This document shows positions 60,811 to 64,000 of a stretch of DNA of 64,000 nt, in pieces. A program made the position numbers and the translations under genes. The stretch is from a bacterium M00.F.Ca.ET.205.01.1.1 (GTDB taxonomy: Bacteria > Pseudomonadota > Alphaproteobacteria > Rhizobiales > Rhizobiaceae): assembly GCA_004791255.1 (NCBI GenBank), contig SRUQ01000001.1, positions 1 through 64,000 on the forward strand, read 5' to 3'. Positions within the stretch are counted from its first letter, which is position 1, and every line of letters begins with the position of its first letter. The notes under the pieces were generated by a model that saw only the letters and a program-made list of their open reading frames with translations, had not been told where the DNA came from and did no database searches.

Positions 60811-63560
60811 TGGCGTGCCTCCTTGTCGCGGATCGCCGCCAGAATGCGGCTTGGCGTGGCCGGCACCTTGGTGACCAGCACCCCGGTGGCGTGGCGGATG
60901 GCGTTGAGGATCGCCGGCGCCGTCGGGATCAGCACATGCTCGCCCAGGCCCTTGGCGCCGAACGGCCCTTCGGGATCGGGGACCTCGACCAGTATCGTCT
61001 CGATCGGCGGCACATCGCCGATGGTCGGGATGAGATAGTCGTGCAGGTTTTCGGTGCGGCCGGGAATGTATTCCTCCATCAGCGCCATGCCGATGCCCTG
61101 GGCGATGCCGCCTTCGATCTGGCCTTCGACCAGCAGCGGGTTGATCGCCTTGCCGACATCATGGGCGGCGGTGATTTTCAGCAGCTTCACCGTGCCGAGC
61201 TTGAGATCAACCTCAAGCTCGGCGATCTGCGCGCCGTAGCCGTAGACCGCGTAGGGCTTGCCCTGCCCCTTGGAATCGAGCGGCAGGGTCGGCGGATCAT
61301 AGGTCTCCTCGGCCCGGAAGACGAAGCCATCGGCATCCGCGGCGAGCGAGGCGAGATCGATGTGTCGGACGGCCTCGCCTTCGCGGATGACGATCGCCGG
61401 ACCGTCGAGTTGCAGCGTCGCCTGGTCGGAGACATTGGCGAAGCGCAGGATTTTTTCACGCAAGGCACGGCCGGCCTTTTCGGCTGCCTTGCCGGTGACG
61501 AAGGTCTGGCGCGAGGCGGAGGTCTTACCGGCGTCGGGCGTGATCACCGTATCGGCGCTCTTCAGCCGGAATCTTTCCAGCGGCAGGCCAAGCGCATCGG
61601 CGCAGATCTGGGTGATGACGGTGTTGGAACCCTGGCCGATGTCGACGGCGCCCTGGTGCAGGATGACCGTGCCGTCAGCCGCAATGCCGACCCTTATGGT
61701 CGACGGGTTGGGCAGCGAAGTGTTGCCGCAGCCATACCAGCAGGAAGCGACGCCGACGCCGCGCTTTTTCGAGGCGTTCAACGAATTGAATACATCCGCT
61801 TCGGCGGTGGCGCGCGTCCAGTGCGGCCGCAGGGATTCGAGGCATTCCAGAATGCCGACGCCAGACTCCAGGCGCTGTCCGGTAACCGTTTCGGAGCCGT
61901 TCCGAAGGCAGTTGTTCACGCGAAAATCGAGCCGGTCCAGGCCGAGCCTGCCGGCCAGCTCGTCATAAAGCGTCTCCTGCATGATGGTCGCCTGCGGTAC
62001 GCCGAAACCGCGGAAGGCGCCGGCAATCGGCCCATGTGTGTGGATCGCGCGGCCTTCGGCGCGGTAGTTCGGCGTCGCATAGGGGCCGGAGGCATGCACC
62101 GGCACGCGGTTGGCCACGGTCGGGCCCCAGCTTGCATAGGCGCCGGTGTTGAAGTCGCCTTCGAAGACCATGCCGGTAACTTGGCCGGTCACATCGGCGC
62201 CGATCGTCGCCTTCATCTCAGCGGGATGGCGCTTGGTGGTCGAGATCATCGATTCGTTGCGGGTGTAGGCAAGTGCGGCCGGTCGGCCGGTCTTCAGCGC
62301 CACGAGGCCGATCAGCGGCTGCAGCGAGACATCGAGCTTGGAGCCGAAGCCGCCGCCGGTGGCGGTCGGTACGATGCGCACCTTGTCGACGGCAAGGCCG
62401 AGCACCTTGGCCGTGTCGTCGCGGTCCATGTAGGGCGCCTGCGTGCAGGCGACGACAACCAGCGTTTCGCCGTCCAGATATGCATAGCCGGCTTCCGGTT
62501 CGATATAGGCATGCTCGACATAGGAGGTGTCGATGGCGCCGGTGACGGTCACGGCTGCGGCGGCCAGCGCGGCCTCCGGATCGCCGCGCTCGACGAAGCC
62601 CTTGGTCAAAAGGTTGGCCGGGCGGTTGCCGTGGATCAGCGCCACGCCCTCAATCCGCGCCTCGCAGGGCTGCAGCACATGCGGCAGTTCGCTCCAGCGG
62701 ATGGGGAAATCCGACAGGTCGAGATCGAGGATCGCCTCGCGCTCGCCGGCGACCAGCGCCACGGCCTCGCCGCGAAGCCGGACAAAGCCTTCTGCTAGCG
62801 CCGGCTGGTCGGCAAAGGGGCCGATGACGCCGAAACAATTCTTGCCGGCAATATCGGATGCCGTGAACACGCCGACGATGCCGGGATGTGTCTTTGCCCA
62901 GCCATCCAGATCACCAAAGGCGAAGCTGGCGTGGTAATGCGGCGAGCGGACGACCAACACGGCCAGCGCATCGGCCGGGAAGGAATCGCCGCCGAACATC
63001 TCAACCCCGGTGACCTTCGGCACGCCGTCGAGGCGGACGGGGGACGAGCCGATGGCATGACCGGACTGCGGTAGCCGGAAATCCAGGCTTGCGGGTTGCC
63101 GGGAGGCATCCATCACCGCCGCGATGATCTTGCGGTAGCCGGTGCAGCGGCACAAAATGCCGCCAAGCGCGTCCTGCACCTCGATCTCGGTCGGGCTGGG
63201 CCTCTTCTCCAGCAGCGCCGTCGCCGCAACCAGCAGTGCCGGGGTGCAGATGCCGCATTGCGCGGCACCATGGGCGAGGAACGAGGCCTGCAACGCCGAC
63301 AACCGGCCGTTGGCGAGACCCTCGACCGTCGTAACCGCCGTGCCCGCGGCGGAGGCCGCCGGCATCAGGCAAGCGCAGACGGGATCGCCGTCGACCAGCA
63401 CCGTGCAGGCTCCGCAATCACCTGCGTCGCAGCCGACCTTGGTGCCAGTCAGCAGCAATTCGTCACGCAGGACCGAGGACAGCCGCCGTAGCGGCGGCAC
63501 ATTGACCGATACGGCGGCGCCATTGACCGCGAAGGCGATATCGGCGCGATCCATGCTCAT
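60807..63560 (-). CDS. Xanthine-dehydrogenase-family oxidoreductase, fused 2Fe-2S and molybdopterin subunits
   Basis: 917 residues. Residues 1-155 are the small subunit with two 2Fe-2S clusters (Cys44, 49, 52, 62; Cys102, 105, 137, 139). From about residue 160 on is the molybdopterin subunit (KVTGVEMFGGD; GGGFGSKLDVSLQP; AFRGFGVPQATIMQE; a C-terminal GAKGLGEH, the Glu-type active-site region). Usually these are two genes; the fusion is visible here without break. It hydroxylates an N-heterocycle or purine with water. The FAD subunit is the upstream, partly visible gene (four-base overlap). Confidence 0.92.
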   Translation of the reverse strand: MSMDRADIAFAVNGAAVSVNVPPLRRLSSVLRDELLLTGTKVGCDAGDCGACTVLVDGDPVCACLMPAASAAGTAVTTVEGLANGRLSALQASFLAHGAAQCGICTPALLVAATALLEKRPSPTEIEVQDALGGILCRCTGYRKIIAAVMDASRQPASLDFRLPQSGHAIGSSPVRLDGVPKVTGVEMFGGDSFPADALAVLVVRSPHYHASFAFGDLDGWAKTHPGIVGVFTASDIAGKNCFGVIGPFADQPALAEGFVRLRGEAVALVAGEREAILDLDLSDFPIRWSELPHVLQPCEARIEGVALIHGNRPANLLTKGFVERGDPEAALAAAAVTVTGAIDTSYVEHAYIEPEAGYAYLDGETLVVVACTQAPYMDRDDTAKVLGLAVDKVRIVPTATGGGFGSKLDVSLQPLIGLVALKTGRPAALAYTRNESMISTTKRHPAEMKATIGADVTGQVTGMVFEGDFNTGAYASWGPTVANRVPVHASGPYATPNYRAEGRAIHTHGPIAGAFRGFGVPQATIMQETLYDELAGRLGLDRLDFRVNNCLRNGSETVTGQRLESGVGILECLESLRPHWTRATAEADVFNSLNASKKRGVGVASCWYGCGNTSLPNPSTIRVGIAADGTVILHQGAVDIGQGSNTVITQICADALGLPLERFRLKSADTVITPDAGKTSASRQTFVTGKAAEKAGRALREKILRFANVSDQATLQLDGPAIVIREGEAVRHIDLASLAADADGFVFRAEETYDPPTLPLDSKGQGKPYAVYGYGAQIAELEVDLKLGTVKLLKITAAHDVGKAINPLLVEGQIEGGIAQGIGMALMEEYIPGRTENLHDYLIPTIGDVPPIETILVEVPDPEGPFGAKGLGEHVLIPTAPAILNAIRHATGVLVTKVPATPSRILAAIRDKEARQ

Positions 63561-64000
63561 GCGGCCACCTTGTCGCCTGTCGGCCTGCCTGCGGCCGTGA
63601 GCACAGCGCGCGCCACGATCTCGCGCACCGCATCGAGCCGGTACTCGGCGCTGCCGCGCACATCGGCGATCGGCGACAGCTCCGCCATCGGTGCGGACTG
63701 AATAGCAGTGATAAGCCCGGCATCCACGGGAAGCCCGCGCAACGCCGCTTCGACGCCGGCAAGCCGCTGGGCGACAGCCGAGCATGAGCCGACGGCGACC
63801 GCCGCATCCGCCACCGCGCCGTTCTCGGTGACGAGGCGCGTCGCCACCATGGCGATGGAGATGACGAGATAGCGCCGTGCACCAAGCTTGACGAAGGCCG
63901 ACGTGCCGGCTGCCGGTTTCGGCACGCGGATGGCTGTGACCATCTCGCCGGGCCGCAAGGCGGTGCGCCGATTGCCGAGAATGAACTCCGGCAAGGGCAG
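63557..64000 (-). CDS. FAD-binding (medium) subunit of the same oxidoreductase, C-terminal part
   Basis: The reading frame is open through the right edge, so only the last about 147 residues are seen. They contain KLGARRYLVISIAMVATRL and the CoxM/XdhB-type C-terminal domain ending AVLTAAGRPTGDKVAA. It would carry FAD and pass electrons from the 2Fe-2S clusters to NAD+ or another acceptor. Its stop overlaps the next gene's ATG (ATGA). The N-terminal FAD domain is outside the window. Confidence 0.88.
   Translation of the reverse strand: MPLPEFILGNRRTALRPGEMVTAIRVPKPAAGTSAFVKLGARRYLVISIAMVATRLVTENGAVADAAVAVGSCSAVAQRLAGVEAALRGLPVDAGLITAIQSAPMAELSPIADVRGSAEYRLDAVREIVARAVLTAAGRPTGDKVAA

Noticed and set aside
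1..64000. tRNA, rRNA, CRISPR arrays, replication origin
   Set aside because: No cloverleaf-like or rRNA segments, no regularly spaced repeats and no DnaA-box clusters were recognised by eye; a covariance-model scan was not possible.

Overview
The window looks like a chromosomal segment of a high-GC alphaproteobacterium of the Rhizobiales, most likely Mesorhizobium or a close relative in the Phyllobacteriaceae. The grounds are gene order (pckA / chvI-chvG-hprK-EIIA-HPr-ahcY-divL-tsaE; hisB-H-A-F-E-coaA; hslV-hslU), rhizobial moc genes beside a full iol set, and several dispersed palindromes of the rhizobial type. It is gene dense. I saw no rRNA, tRNA or CRISPR array. The only mobile-element trace is the 3' end of an IS630-type transposase at the left edge.

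Left block (about 130-18100, almost all on the minus strand): a cupin gene, trxA, the AddAB helicase-nuclease, a MurU-like nucleotidyltransferase, a TsaE-AmgK fusion, a DivL-type kinase with Tyr at the phospho-acceptor position, ahcY, a PTS-like regulatory module (HPr, EIIA, HPr kinase) and the ChvG/ChvI two-component system. pckA diverges from chvI and is followed by arfB and alkB. A GT-C-like membrane protein converges on alkB.

Middle block (23100-33300): a minus-strand histidine operon, hisB-DUF2628-hisH-DUF1330-hisA-arginase-like-hisF-hisE-coaA, tightly packed with start/stop overlaps. It diverges from hslV-GNAT-DUF2585-hslU-DUF1402.

Catabolic block (33400-54600): mocDEF (desaturase-type oxygenase, Rieske ferredoxin, reductase) diverges from a LacI-type regulator. 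Then come a sugar/inositol ABC transporter, iolG and an SDR. A Phd/VapC-type toxin-antitoxin pair, an attenuator-controlled DAHP synthase, a LysE exporter and a WYL regulator interrupt the set. A Gfo/Idh/MocA dehydrogenase, iolR and iolC-D-E-B follow. Together these could import inositol or a rhizopine, demethylate it, oxidise it and run the inosose pathway down to a C3 aldehyde and an acetyl unit. iolA/mmsA is not in the window. Palindromes TGATAG-N3-CTATCA flank the LacI gene, and GGAA-N6-TTCC-type sites precede iolC and the ABC operon, so two regulators probably act on this block.

Right block (54700-64000): DUF1045-phnM-phnN without C-P lyase core genes, then a minus-strand cluster of an FAD subunit (cut by the window edge), a fused 2Fe-2S/molybdopterin oxidoreductase, a 6-hydroxynicotinate reductase-like protein, a UPF0280 protein, an 'amino acid synthesis' family protein and a MarR regulator. 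Every junction in that cluster overlaps by 1-8 bases, pointing to one operon for breakdown of an N-heterocycle-like substrate.

The most noteworthy signals are the aromatic-codon attenuator in front of the DAHP synthase, the moc/iol catabolic island with its operator palindromes, the heterocycle operon, the Tyr H-box of DivL, and the Cys-for-His arginase-like protein inside the his operon.
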